Shown here piece after piece: positions 51,867 to 60,643 of a stretch of DNA of 64,000 nt. A program made the translations under genes and the position numbers. The notes below the pieces were generated by a model. That model did not search any database. It was not told the origin of the DNA and saw only the letters and a list, made by a program, of their open reading frames with translations. Source of the stretch: JAKLIX01 sp964605655 (lineage in GTDB: Bacteria > Bacteroidota > Bacteroidia > Bacteroidales > CAIXZF01); the NCBI GenBank assembly GCA_964605655.1, contig CAZSDK010000001.1, positions 186,001 to 250,000 of the forward strand, written 5' to 3'. Positions within the stretch are counted from its first letter, which is position 1. Every line of letters starts with the position of its first letter.

Positions 51867-52773
51867 TTTTATCGCCCATGGTAAATTGCTGATCACCGGA
51901 GAGTACCTCGTCCTCAAAGGTGCAGAAGCCCTCGCTTTTCCCGTGAGATTCGGTCAGACCATGACGGTCTCCCCGGTGAAAGAGAGACTGTTGTACTGGT
52001 TCAGCAGGGAGAAGGAAAGACTTTGGTTTTCTTCAGCCCTGGACCCGGAGACGATGGATCCCATCCGTACCACCCATGCGGCCACTTCCGCCTTCCTCCA
52101 GAAGGTCCTTTTGGCCGCCAGGAGTCTGAACCCGGCCTTTTTATTCCCTGAACAAGGGTACCGGGTGGTTACACAATCCAACTACCCGTTGCAGTGGGGC
52201 CTCGGCAGCAGCTCCAGCCTGATCTCCCTTATCTCCCAATGGGCCGGGGTGGATGCCCACGAGCTTCACCGCATGGTGTCCTCGGGATCAGGATACGACG
52301 TGGCCTGCGCCAGCCGGGATCAACTGTTCCTCTTCAAGACCGGGAAAGACCATCCTGAGATAAACCCGGTTGATAAGGCTCCGGCCCTGGAAAAATATGC
52401 CTATTTCTTTTATCAGGGCCGCAAACAGGACAGCAGCAAGGAGGTGGCCGGCTTCCTGAACCAAACACTGGTAAAACCTGATATTACCGATAGAATCAGC
52501 CAGATTTCACGGGAAGTGAGTCTTTGTGAGGATTACCAGCTGCTCTGCGACCTGGTGGACGAACACGAACAACTGTTGTCAGATCTGCTGCAAAAGCCCA
52601 GGTTGGGTTTGTCATACAAGGGGATGCCCGGTGTAGTCAAATCGCTGGGCGCCTGGGGAGGTGATTTCGCCCTTGCCCTTTCCGACCAGCCTGAGGAAGA
52701 GGTGTTTTCGTATTTCCATTCGAAAGGTGTACAAACAATCCTTACTTTTGCGCACCTGAAAGTGAATTCATGA
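51850..52773 (+). CDS. GYDIA-type GHMP kinase (probable mevalonate-pathway kinase)
   Basis: A 307-residue GHMP-fold kinase. Visible motifs are HGKLLITGEYLVL (substrate side), the phosphate-binding loop QWGLGSSSSLIS, and SGYDVACA, corresponding to the GYDIA signature that names this Bacteroidota family. By elimination it should be the phosphomevalonate kinase, since a separate mevalonate kinase lies two genes downstream; this assignment is inference. It overlaps mvaA by 17 bases and mvaD by the ATGA tetranucleotide, so all three are translated together. Confidence 0.8.
   Translation: MLPAADFIAHGKLLITGEYLVLKGAEALAFPVRFGQTMTVSPVKERLLYWFSREKERLWFSSALDPETMDPIRTTHAATSAFLQKVLLAARSLNPAFLFPEQGYRVVTQSNYPLQWGLGSSSSLISLISQWAGVDAHELHRMVSSGSGYDVACASRDQLFLFKTGKDHPEINPVDKAPALEKYAYFFYQGRKQDSSKEVAGFLNQTLVKPDITDRISQISREVSLCEDYQLLCDLVDEHEQLLSDLLQKPRLGLSYKGMPGVVKSLGAWGGDFALALSDQPEEEVFSYFHSKGVQTILTFAHLKVNS
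52743..52750 (+). promoter_or_regulatory. Possible internal promoter before mvaD
   Basis: TACTTTTG matches TAnnTTTG and lies 20 bases before the mvaD ATG, inside the end of the kinase gene. It could be chance. Confidence 0.3.
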
Positions 52774-53870
52774 ACCCCGGCCTGAGAGAATTGTTCCACC
52801 GATCCACGCCACCCGATGTAGCCCCGGGACAGAAAATCACCGCCGAATGGAGGTCTCCCAGTAACATTGCGTTCATCAAATACTGGGGCAAGAGACCCGG
52901 ACAGCTGCCCCTGAACCCCTCTCTCAGCATGACCCTGGAAAAGGCAGTCACCACCACCCGGGTGACCGTCGTGAACGAACCGTTACATCCGGGAATCGGG
53001 AGCCTCAACCAGCAAACCGGCCATCCTTTCCTTCCCAAGCTGCAGCATCTCTATGCCCTCCTGATGGAGGAAGTACCCTGGATCTCCTCGTGGACACTGG
53101 AAGTAGAAACTCAAAATTCCTTTCCCCATTCCACCGGCATCGCCTCTTCCGCCTCAGGGATCAGTGCCTTTGTTCTGAGCCTGCTATCCATTATGAGATC
53201 CTTTGCGGAAAGACCGATGACCGATGCCTCTTTTTACCGGGCGGCATCCTGGCTGTCACGGCTTGGCTCAGGAAGTGCCTGCAGGTCGGTGTACGGAGGA
53301 TTTGCCCTCTGGGGAGCCACGGAGAGTGTACCCGGTTCCTCCGATACCCTTGCCATTCCTGTTGACCCTTATATCCACCCCGATCTGAAATCCCTTCGGG
53401 ATGCCATCCTGATCGTGTCCAGCGAACCCAAAAGCCTGGCCAGCACCCAAGGCCATGCCCTCATGAACGCACATCCCTTTGCCGAAGGAAGGATGCAACA
53501 GGTGGATGAACATCTTAAAGAACTGATGCATGCCATGAAGGTCGCCGACCTGGACCGTATGGCAACACTGGTGGAAAACGAAGCCCTCAGCCTTCATGCC
53601 CTCCTGATGACCTCCCATCCGGACGGATTGTTGCTGAAACCCGCTTCTGTCGAGATCATTCACCTCACCAGGGAAGCCAGGAAAAAAGGACTTCCCGTGT
53701 TCTTCACCCTGGACGCAGGTCCCAATGTCCATCTTCTTTACCCTGCCTCTCATGAGGAAGACGTTAAACAATTCATTGAGCACCAGCTTATTGAACTTTG
53801 CAGCGAAAAACTTGTTATTTATGACCGGTGCGGGGAGGGCCCCGTCGCGGTCATACTGCCCCAGGCTTAA
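52770..53870 (+). CDS. mvaD: Diphosphomevalonate decarboxylase
   Basis: Converts mevalonate diphosphate to IPP with ATP. 366 residues, GHMP fold. Diagnostic segments are SNIAFIKYWGKR near residue 30, NPSLSMTL, the phosphate loop FPHSTGIASSASGISAF and GSGSACRSVYGGFALW. The C-terminal third contains FTLDAGPNVHLLY, also typical. The ATG overlaps the preceding kinase stop. The operon order fni-mvaA-kinase-mvaD-kinase gives all late steps of the mevalonate route. Confidence 0.93.
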   Translation: MNPGLRELFHRSTPPDVAPGQKITAEWRSPSNIAFIKYWGKRPGQLPLNPSLSMTLEKAVTTTRVTVVNEPLHPGIGSLNQQTGHPFLPKLQHLYALLMEEVPWISSWTLEVETQNSFPHSTGIASSASGISAFVLSLLSIMRSFAERPMTDASFYRAASWLSRLGSGSACRSVYGGFALWGATESVPGSSDTLAIPVDPYIHPDLKSLRDAILIVSSEPKSLASTQGHALMNAHPFAEGRMQQVDEHLKELMHAMKVADLDRMATLVENEALSLHALLMTSHPDGLLLKPASVEIIHLTREARKKGLPVFFTLDAGPNVHLLYPASHEEDVKQFIEHQLIELCSEKLVIYDRCGEGPVAVILPQA

Positions 53871-53881
53871 GCCATCTGAAT

Positions 53882-54838
53882 ATGGAAAACAAACAACATT
53901 ATTACGCCAAGCTGCTTCTATTCGGAGAATATTCCATACTGCTGGGCTCGGCAGCCCTGAGCATCCCATACAGCCATTTCCAGGCTGAACTCAGTTTCCT
54001 CAGGGAAGACAAGTACACTGATCTCGACCAGGCCGTGGAAAGCAACCGCATGCTGAAGGAGATGGGAGATTATCTTTTCACTGGATGGCAGGAAGCAGCA
54101 CAAATCCTCGACCTGGAGAAACTTCGCAGTGACCTTGATGATGGCCTGTACCTCGAATCCACCATTCCTCACGGCTACGGTCTGGGCAGCTCCGGTGCGG
54201 TATGCGCAGCCCTCTTCGACCGGTATGCTGTCCAACACACCGACACTGCCAAAGTACAGACGGAAGCCGACCTTCCCAAGCTGAGGGGTATCTTTTCAGG
54301 GATGGAATCTTTCTTTCACGGGAAAAGCTCCGGAATTGATCCGTTGGCCATATTTCTTCGTACACCCCTGTATATCAGCACAGAAGGCGACCTTTCACAG
54401 GTGGGTATCCCCAGGAACTGGGACAACAGAAAAAGCGGCATCTTTCTTGTCGACAGCGGTATAGCCGGCAAGACCAATGCCCTGGTCCCGGCCTTTCTCC
54501 GGAAGTTCGCCCCCGGAGGACAGATCACCGCCGAAGGAAAGACCTTCTGCCAGCTCAGCAACGATTCTATCCACAGCCTTCTGCAAGGCGATATTCCCAG
54601 TTTCTGGCACAGCCTCAAGTCCCTTTCTGAATTCCAGCTTAAGTATATGGACTATGTCATTCCTGATTCCATGCAACCCCTCTGGAAAGAAGGACTGGAT
54701 CAGGGAAGCTATTACTTCAAGATCTGTGGTTCCGGCGGGGGTGGTTTCCTCACCGGTTTTGCCCCTGACTATCTGAAGGCTCAGTCGGAACTGAAGAAAA
54801 AAGGAGTACAGACCATACCAGTGTACCTGGCTTCCTGA
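53882..54838 (+). CDS. Mevalonate kinase-like GHMP kinase
   Basis: 318 residues. Motifs: AKLLLFGEYSILLG at the N-terminus, IPHGYGLGSSGAVCAALF as phosphate loop, GKSSGIDPLAIFL and a late ICGSGGGGFLTGF, all as in mevalonate kinases. It phosphorylates mevalonate, the step after HMG-CoA reductase. I use ATG 53882; the upstream frame from 53828 overlaps mvaD. The start is 11 bases after the mvaD stop. With the GYDIA kinase this supplies both phosphorylations, though the division of labour between the two kinases is inferred. Confidence 0.87.
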   Translation: MENKQHYYAKLLLFGEYSILLGSAALSIPYSHFQAELSFLREDKYTDLDQAVESNRMLKEMGDYLFTGWQEAAQILDLEKLRSDLDDGLYLESTIPHGYGLGSSGAVCAALFDRYAVQHTDTAKVQTEADLPKLRGIFSGMESFFHGKSSGIDPLAIFLRTPLYISTEGDLSQVGIPRNWDNRKSGIFLVDSGIAGKTNALVPAFLRKFAPGGQITAEGKTFCQLSNDSIHSLLQGDIPSFWHSLKSLSEFQLKYMDYVIPDSMQPLWKEGLDQGSYYFKICGSGGGGFLTGFAPDYLKAQSELKKKGVQTIPVYLAS

Positions 54839-54848
54839 TGACTTGCTG

Positions 54849-55919
54849 ATGAAACACCTGCTTACCATATTGTTATCATTGTTTATTCTGCTGACAACCG
54901 GATCAGCACAAATACCTCCTGGGTATTATGACCCGGCAGCGGGACTCAACGGGACGGCATTGCGGGCCGCCCTTCATGACATCATCGACGGCCACACCCA
55001 GGTGTCGTATGATGACCTTTACACTTATTTTGAGCAGACCGACAAGAAGACCGACAACACGGTTTGGGACATGTATTCCGACATTCCGGAGGGGACCCCG
55101 CCTTACACCTACCAGTTCATTACTGCCGACCTCTGCGGCAACTACACCCAGGAGGGTGACTGTTTCAACCGGGAGCATTCCTGGCCCAAAAGCTGGTTCG
55201 GGGGTGAGGTGTATCCCATGTATTCCGATCTCTTCCAGCTCTATCCCACCGATGGATTTGTGAACAACAAGAGAGGCAATTATCCATACGGACCCGTTGG
55301 AAGCACCTCCTGGACCTCAGCCAACGGCAGCAAGGTCGGCAGCTGCAGCTGGCCCGGATATTCAGGCACCGTGTTTGAACCCAGAGACGAATACAAGGGT
55401 GACTTTGCCAGGACCTACTTTTACATGGAGGTCAGATACTGGAGTGAAGACTCGGGGTGGCCCGGCAGCGACATGACCTCCGGTTCCCAACTGCTTCCCT
55501 GGGCCCAGTCGATGATGCTGGCCTGGGATGCCGCCGACCCTGTATCTGCAAAAGAGACCGGCCGGAACAACGCCGTCTATCAGGTCCAGCACAACAGAAA
55601 TCCCTTCATCGACCATCCAGAATACGCCCAGCTGATCTGGGGACCAGCCTCCGTTCAATCTCCTGTTTCGGAACAGTTCTTCCTTTCAATATATCCCAAT
55701 CCGGTGAGCGGACAAGCCCTGGTGCGTCACCCTTTGCAAGAGATGTCTTCCCAGATCCTCCTGACAGATGAGCTTGGACAAGTCGTGCTCAAAGTTCCGG
55801 TGGCAGAAAATCAATCTGAGACGACCCTCGACATGACGTCCTTTTCTCCAGGCATTTATTTCCTGACACTTACCGGCAACGGTTTCTGTGTGTGCAGGAA
55901 AGTGGTGGTGGTGAAATAG
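54849..55919 (+). CDS. Secreted endonuclease I family protein with T9SS sorting domain
   Basis: A 356-residue extracellular nuclease. Signal peptide 1-21 (ending GSAQ). The endonuclease I/NucM catalytic block CFNREHSWPKSWF is intact, with DLFQLYPTDGFVNNKRGNYP and QHNRNPFIDHPEYA also typical. The last about 75 residues form a type A T9SS sorting domain (SIYPNPVSGQ ... FSPGIYFLTL). It cleaves DNA or RNA non-specifically outside the cell, for nutrient recovery or defence against extracellular DNA. The start is ATG 54849, not the upstream TTG. It may be co-transcribed with the mevalonate genes (10-base gap) but has no pathway link. The stop abuts a KGGCAGT repeat. Confidence 0.9.
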   Translation: MKHLLTILLSLFILLTTGSAQIPPGYYDPAAGLNGTALRAALHDIIDGHTQVSYDDLYTYFEQTDKKTDNTVWDMYSDIPEGTPPYTYQFITADLCGNYTQEGDCFNREHSWPKSWFGGEVYPMYSDLFQLYPTDGFVNNKRGNYPYGPVGSTSWTSANGSKVGSCSWPGYSGTVFEPRDEYKGDFARTYFYMEVRYWSEDSGWPGSDMTSGSQLLPWAQSMMLAWDAADPVSAKETGRNNAVYQVQHNRNPFIDHPEYAQLIWGPASVQSPVSEQFFLSIYPNPVSGQALVRHPLQEMSSQILLTDELGQVVLKVPVAENQSETTLDMTSFSPGIYFLTLTGNGFCVCRKVVVVK

Positions 55920-55930
55920 GCAGTGGCAGT
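55918..55930. repeat. Short KGGCAGT repeat at the nuclease stop codon
   Basis: AGGCAGT plus GGCAGT begin within the TAG stop of the endonuclease gene. A CAGTTTACCAGTGTACC stretch follows, related to sequence at about 60579-60610. Confidence 0.5.
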
Positions 55931-55951
55931 TTTTCAGTTTACCAGTGTACC

Positions 55952-57031
55952 TTAGTACTTCCCTTCGTTCACATCCTTTTTATAGTTCTTCAGCATCTTT
56001 CCAAATTCTTTGTCCTTCTTACGACGTTGTGCAAGCGTCGATTCAAAATGGACCTTTTCTCTTTCCAGGCGCAGGTAATTTTCGAGGGCACTTCTTTCTA
56101 TTTCACCTTTTTCAACAGCTTCCAGCACTGAACAACCAGCCTCGTTGATATGCTTGCAATCCTTGAATTTACAATGTTGCGAAAGGCTGATGATCTGATC
56201 AAAAGTGGTCTCCAGTCCGGATGAGGTGTCTGCTATGCCTACCTCTCTCATCCCGGGATTGTCAACCAGTATTCCTCCGGTTTCAAGGACGATGAGTTCC
56301 CGGTGACTGGTAACATGTCGCCCTTTTTGTGTACTGTTGCTGATCGTCCCTGTTTTCATCATGTCTCTGCCAGTCAGGCTGTTCAATAAGGTAGACTTCC
56401 CAACTCCTGAAGAACCGAGCAGACAATAGGTCTTCCCTTTCTTCAGAAGCTTCCTGATCGGCTCATATCCACCGGGAGTCATGTTGCTTACAGGAATAAC
56501 CGGAACATCTTTCATCCGCGAGTGGAGGGTTGTTACGATCTCACCCAGTCTTTGTTCTCCGATGAGATCAGTCTTGCTCAGTAAAATGACAGGGTCGACC
56601 TTCGATGAGTAACAAATGGTAAGGTATCTCTCCAGCCTGTTGATATTAAAATCTCTGTCCACCGCCTGGACCAGGAAGGCATAATCAATATTCACGGCGA
56701 TGATCTGTACCGCTCCGAATTGCCCGACGGCTTGTCTTTTGAGGATGGAGAACCTCGGGAATATTGTATGGATGATTGCGAAATCAGAATCGTAGGAGGT
56801 AAAGGCGACCCAGTCTCCTACAGCAGGGAAATCTTCGCGACTCAAAGCCGAATATCTCATATTTCCCGTTATTTCAGCCTCAAATTCAGCGCTGGCAGTC
56901 CTGACGATGTATCTTTCCTTATGCTCTGAGGTAATCCTTCCTACTTCAAAATGATCCAGTTTTTGCTCCGACCGGAATGTTTCCAATTGGTCCGAATAAC
57001 CCAAATCTTCTAATGTCAGCGCTTTGTCCAT
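55952..57031 (-). CDS. rsgA: Ribosome small subunit-dependent GTPase A
   Basis: A 359-residue circularly permuted GTPase that helps mature the 30S ribosomal subunit. Domains: N-terminal OB fold, then G4 (LLSKTDL) before G1 (GSSGVGKSTLLN), with G3-like DNPGMRE after, the permuted order that defines this family. A C-terminal zinc-finger region with CKFKDCKHINEAGC holds the expected Cys/His ligands. The ATG at 57031 gives a normal N-terminus. The gene is transcribed towards the nuclease gene, from which it is separated by 32 bases. Confidence 0.94.
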   Translation of the reverse strand: MDKALTLEDLGYSDQLETFRSEQKLDHFEVGRITSEHKERYIVRTASAEFEAEITGNMRYSALSREDFPAVGDWVAFTSYDSDFAIIHTIFPRFSILKRQAVGQFGAVQIIAVNIDYAFLVQAVDRDFNINRLERYLTICYSSKVDPVILLSKTDLIGEQRLGEIVTTLHSRMKDVPVIPVSNMTPGGYEPIRKLLKKGKTYCLLGSSGVGKSTLLNSLTGRDMMKTGTISNSTQKGRHVTSHRELIVLETGGILVDNPGMREVGIADTSSGLETTFDQIISLSQHCKFKDCKHINEAGCSVLEAVEKGEIERSALENYLRLEREKVHFESTLAQRRKKDKEFGKMLKNYKKDVNEGKY

Positions 57032-57104
57032 GTTGCAGAAATTGCTTAGTTACGGGTTAGTATTTATAGTTGACGAGTGAATGGTCCTGAATACCTGGAC
57101 GGCT

Positions 57105-58220
57105 TTATGGGTGGCGGATGATATCCGTGGTTATCTCCCTGGCAATGCTATCTGCAAGTAAAAATCCACCATCATTACAAAGAACGATGATGTTTAAGCC
57201 GATATCCGGAACTGAAAAAACAGTAGTGGAAAACCCTATCCCTGCTCCCGGCGTCCATACAATTTTGTGTCCCTCTAAATGACTGATAAACCATCCTAGA
57301 CCGTAGGAAGCTTTTGGGTCATAGTAGATGACCATGGAAGCATTCACGTCATCCCCATTGTTGATCTTTGCACCCTCCCATACTGCCTTAAGCATATTCA
57401 TTTCTATCACTTTACCCGAGAATAATGCCTTTGTCCAATTGTTCAGGTCGTGTATTGTGGACATTAATTCCCCATCTCCGTTTGAGACACCATGCTCATC
57501 AAATTCCCGGGTGGCATTTTGAAGGACACCATTCACGCTCTGGTAACCATTCACCCTGTTTTTGACCAGACTGAAAAAGTCCGTTCTTCGGGTATGGTTC
57601 ATTTTCAACGGAAGAAAAAACGCTTCCCGTAAATAATCAGGATACGGTTTCCCGGTGATCTTTTCCACCACCCTGGAGAGCACCCAGTATCCTGTATTAG
57701 AGTAACTCCATTGACTGCCTGGAATGAATTTCAGAGTACTCGTCGAGTCAGCTATTTCTTTAAACCCTCTCCCGGGAAGGGTGCTGCCCTCAGGAAAATC
57801 ATTTAAATAATCCTTTATACCGGAGGTATGATTCAGGAGTTGGCGGATGGAGATATCTTTCCAGGCCGGAGGAATGGAATCGAGATACTTGTTTACCGCA
57901 TCATCCAATCTCAGTAATCCCTCGTTCTCCAATTTCAACATTGAAACAGCACAGAATTGCTTGGAAACTGACCACAGCCGGTAAACAGAGCTGTCGGTCA
58001 TGGGTACATTTAACTCAACGTTAGCATATCCGTATGATTGAGTGAATACGATTTCATTGTTTTGAAGGATGGATACTGACATCCCTGCCAGCCCAAGACT
58101 ATCGATATATTTCTCAATGATCTTTTCGACCCTCCCTTTCTGAAAGTTTGAGTGTTGGCTTAGGGTCATTTTTAAGAAGCCAAAACATAGTATGGTCAGG
58201 AGAATAAGGAATCTATTCAT
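57105..58220 (-). CDS. Serine hydrolase of the class C beta-lactamase family
   Basis: A 371-residue exported protein with a signal peptide to about residue 21 (LKMTLSQ). The class C/DD-peptidase triad region is clear: SVSK at about residues 83-86 (nucleophilic Ser, general-base Lys), YSN at about 168 and a TPGAGIGF segment in place of the KTG box. Such proteins range from peptidases to esterases, so resistance should not be assumed. A promoter box lies at 58303-58310. Confidence 0.85.
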   Translation of the reverse strand: MNRFLILLTILCFGFLKMTLSQHSNFQKGRVEKIIEKYIDSLGLAGMSVSILQNNEIVFTQSYGYANVELNVPMTDSSVYRLWSVSKQFCAVSMLKLENEGLLRLDDAVNKYLDSIPPAWKDISIRQLLNHTSGIKDYLNDFPEGSTLPGRGFKEIADSTSTLKFIPGSQWSYSNTGYWVLSRVVEKITGKPYPDYLREAFFLPLKMNHTRRTDFFSLVKNRVNGYQSVNGVLQNATREFDEHGVSNGDGELMSTIHDLNNWTKALFSGKVIEMNMLKAVWEGAKINNGDDVNASMVIYYDPKASYGLGWFISHLEGHKIVWTPGAGIGFSTTVFSVPDIGLNIIVLCNDGGFLLADSIAREITTDIIRHP

Positions 58221-58302
58221 AATGTGGGCTTTAAGGAATACATCATTTTTCCCTGTCTTACCATGACCGGGACTTTTTGGTCGTGACAGGCTTAGGCCTG
58301 GT

Positions 58303-58310
58303 CAAATATA
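58303..58310 (-). promoter_or_regulatory. Bacteroidota -7 box for the serine hydrolase
   Basis: TATATTTG on the minus strand matches TAnnTTTG; leader about 80 bases to ATG 58220. Confidence 0.45.
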
Positions 58311-58365
58311 GTACATATTCCGTTATTACAGACATAATTTCACTCTATATCATCAGCCCTAAGTA

Positions 58366-58444
58366 ATTTTATTTCAACACTTTAGGCATCTAAGGGCACT
58401 GAGGAGCGTTAGCAGGTAATTGAAAGATGCGGGATAACGGGATA
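58366..58444 (+). repeat. Dispersed direct repeat, copy A
   Basis: 41 bases (58366-58406) are identical to 60479-60519 and 33 bases (58412-58444) are identical to 60526-60558, separated by a 5-base versus 6-base variable spacer. Copy A and copy B lie about 2.1 kb apart on either side of the propeller gene. Confidence 0.9.
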
Positions 58445-58461
58445 ACGGGATGCGGGATGAC
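58431..58461. repeat. GGGAT-type short tandem array
   Basis: Units GGGATAAC, GGGATAAC, GGGATGC, GGGATGAC follow each other. This is the same family as the TCCCGYA array at 4064-4105 on the opposite strand. Confidence 0.75.
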
Positions 58462-58464
58462 GGT

Positions 58465-58507
58465 TGGCAGTGGGCAGTTGAGCAGTGGGCAGTTGGCAGT
58501 TGGCAGT
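58465..58507. repeat. KGGCAGT heptamer array
   Basis: Six units: TGGCAGT, GGGCAGT, TGAGCAGT, GGGCAGT, TGGCAGT, TGGCAGT. Related short arrays touch the stop codons at 6150 and 55917. Confidence 0.8.
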
Positions 58508-58628
58508 GACCTATATCATTATTAATCAATAATATACATAATTAATTATCAATTATCAAATTTCAATTATTTAAATTACCTCGTAGAGGTTATCTAACTG
58601 TAGCAAAGAGTCATCCGGTTGAATATTT

Positions 58629-58678
58629 CCCCTCCCCGTTCTATTGTTGCTCGAAGATAGAAAGATGGTGGGGAGGGG
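58629..58678. repeat. G-rich inverted repeat
   Basis: CCCCTCCCC (58629-58637) is the exact reverse complement of GGGGAGGGG (58670-58678), giving a 9-bp stem with a 32-base loop; more G runs follow. No gene depends on it visibly. Confidence 0.5.
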
Positions 58679-58799
58679 CAAGGGGAGGGTTGACTCTGGC
58701 GAGGCAGAAGGTATAATACTCAGGTATTTGCCGCGGGAAAGGGGGTCGGGGCTAGTCCAGGGGTTTTCCTGTGATTTCGGCAAGATGCCGGTCTTCTCA

Positions 58800-58829
58800 G
58801 AGCGTAGCAGGATACTACGCTCAACAGGG
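58800..58829. repeat. REP-like palindromic element, copy 1
   Basis: GAGCGTAG (58800-58807) and CTACGCTC (58815-58822) form a perfect 8-bp stem with a 7-base loop, followed by AACAGGG. A second copy at 60339-60368 matches at 24 of 30 positions. Confidence 0.65.
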
Positions 58830-58889
58830 ATCAATGAAATGTGGCAGACAGAAGAAAAAGCTAGATCAAAAACAATCTTGCCTTAACCC

Positions 58890-58921
58890 TTGCAAACATC
58901 TAAATGAGTTTTGTATATTTA
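58890..58921 (+). promoter_or_regulatory. Weak promoter-like pair before the propeller gene
   Basis: TTG (58890-58892) and TATATTTA (58914-58921) are 21 bases apart; the -7 box has one mismatch to TAnnTTTG. Confidence 0.3.
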
Positions 58922-58995
58922 CATCTTAAATCGTACCCCAAAATGGTGCACATTGGTTTGACGAGGCACAAATTTACAGGTCATCTCATGGTTTT

Positions 58996-60222
58996 ATGAA
59001 AACAGCTGGCCTGATCATGTTTCATTTAATCTGCCTGATGAGTATTGTTGAAGCCCAGGTAAATTGGATCCTATACAATACCAGTAATTCTGATCTGCCC
59101 AGTAACGAAATTGGTCCCATCGTTTTTGACAGCAGCGGAGATGCGTGGATCGGAACCACTGCAGGCTTGACCACATTTGACGGGCTCAACTGGACGACAT
59201 TTAATACCTCAAACTCAGGTTTAATAAGCAATTCGGTATCATGTATCGCCATTGATGAGGATGGAATATTATGGATTGGAACCGGGGCCGGATTGAATAA
59301 ATTTGATGGGAACAACTGGGCAATCTATATTCCGGCCTATTTTGACATCACATCCATTGTATTTGACTCATCCGGAACCATGTGGATTGGATCTTTAAGT
59401 CTGGGACTGGTAGAATACGACGGGATAAACTGGACTTACCATAACACTTCAAACTCCGGTTTGCCAAGCAACCGGATAACATGCATTGCCGTCGATGCCA
59501 ATAATACAAAATGGATTGGAACAGCCACAGGCGGGTTGGTAACTCTCATCGATACAAACTGGAGTGTTTATAATACCAGCAATTCCGGACTACCAAACAA
59601 TTACATCAGATCAGTTGCCTGTGACGAAAACAACACCAAGTGGATTGGCACATTTGACGGACTGGTAAAATTTGATGGGATCAATTGGACAACCTATAAC
59701 ACCCTGAATTCCGGATTGCCCGATGATCAAATCATCGACATCGCCATTGACGGGAACGGGATAAAATGGATAACCATACCCTATCTTCCCTTTAATCCCG
59801 GCAAACTGGTCAGATTCGATGGTATCAGTTGGACAATCTTCTCCCCGTATAATTCTCCCTTACCCTGCAATCTGATGGGTGATGTTGCGATTGATTCAAA
59901 CGGGTCGAAGTGGATAAGCACCTGCGGCATCATGGTTTACAACGAAGGAGGTATTCCTCAGTCAATCAATGATCTGTCAGATAACAATGAGCTGCATCTC
60001 AGGCCCAATCCAGCCCACGATTTTTCTGTCGTTGAGTTGCCCGCGGGCTATCACATTTCTCGTATTGAAATCTTCAATTCTCAGGGAAATCTTATTGACA
60101 GTCAGAATGTTGAAAATAGATCTCCCCTTACATTGGATGTAAGCAATTGGCCTGCAGGGATTTATTTATTCGGAATACAAACTGATAAGGTTTTTATCGC
60201 AACAAAATTGGTGAAAGACTAG
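58996..60222 (+). CDS. Secreted propeller-repeat protein with T9SS sorting domain
   Basis: 408 residues. Signal peptide 1-20 (ending VEAQ). Residues 20-310 are about six near-regular repeats of about 45 residues with NTSNSGLPSN, then IAID-N-KWIGT and GLVKFDG, the two-component-regulator-type propeller pattern without a kinase. The C-terminal about 75 residues are a type A T9SS sorting domain (LRPNPAHDFS ... WPAGIYLFGI). It is probably a surface or extracellular protein; ligand unknown. It lies between two copies of a dispersed direct repeat, with palindromic elements on both sides as well. Its internal repeats make it prone to length change. Confidence 0.82.
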   Translation: MKTAGLIMFHLICLMSIVEAQVNWILYNTSNSDLPSNEIGPIVFDSSGDAWIGTTAGLTTFDGLNWTTFNTSNSGLISNSVSCIAIDEDGILWIGTGAGLNKFDGNNWAIYIPAYFDITSIVFDSSGTMWIGSLSLGLVEYDGINWTYHNTSNSGLPSNRITCIAVDANNTKWIGTATGGLVTLIDTNWSVYNTSNSGLPNNYIRSVACDENNTKWIGTFDGLVKFDGINWTTYNTLNSGLPDDQIIDIAIDGNGIKWITIPYLPFNPGKLVRFDGISWTIFSPYNSPLPCNLMGDVAIDSNGSKWISTCGIMVYNEGGIPQSINDLSDNNELHLRPNPAHDFSVVELPAGYHISRIEIFNSQGNLIDSQNVENRSPLTLDVSNWPAGIYLFGIQTDKVFIATKLVKD

Positions 60223-60338
60223 AAAAAAAATTGATTTCGAAAGTAACCAACCTCAAATTGAGAGCGACAAAAACCCTAAAGTAGAGACCAACACTAGTGT
60301 CCGGTTGTTGATTTAGGAAAAGCTTATAACCCCCGGTT

Positions 60339-60368
60339 GAGCGTTGCGGGACGCTACGCCCAACGGGG
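60339..60368. repeat. REP-like palindromic element, copy 2
   Basis: Same core as 58800-58829 (24 of 30 positions); six of eight stem pairs are kept. Flanked by CCCCC and GGGGG runs that extend the inverted repeat. Confidence 0.6.
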
Positions 60369-60478
60369 GAAGAAACCTCTGCGCCCCTGCGCCCCTGCGG
60401 TAAAAGTATTATACTGTCTCGATCAGGAATGAAATTCTATATTCCCCAATTTCTTAAGTGATCTAAGTGTCTTAAGTG

Positions 60479-60558
60479 ATTTTATTTCAACACTTTAGGC
60501 ATCTAAGGGCACTGAGGAGTTTTCTGCAGGTAATTGAAAGATGCGGGATAACGGGATA
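60479..60558 (+). repeat. Dispersed direct repeat, copy B
   Basis: Identical to copy A (58366-58444) over 41 and 33 bases with a 6-base variable spacer. It leads into a GGGATAC/GGGATGC array. Confidence 0.9.
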
Positions 60559-60643
60559 CGGGATGCGGGATTTTTCAGTGTATCAGTGTACCAATGGACC
60601 AGTGTACCACTTGAAATATCATTCCGTAATCTCTAAAATTCCC

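Larger units (their letters stand above)
58221..58995. other. Non-coding repeat-rich region
   Basis: 775 bases without a convincing gene. It holds the promoter of the serine hydrolase (58303-58310), copy A of a dispersed repeat (58366-58444), GGGAT-type and KGGCAGT tandem arrays, a G-rich hairpin (58629-58678), a palindromic element (58800-58829) and a weak promoter-like box before 58996. Two frames of 80-87 codons overlap the repeats on opposite strands and have no family signature. Confidence 0.7.

Noticed and set aside
58571..58886. Overlapping 80- and 87-codon frames on opposite strands in the repeat region
   Set aside because: They consist of the G-rich hairpin and palindrome and show low-complexity Ser/Pro or Arg/Gly composition; no homology or start signal.
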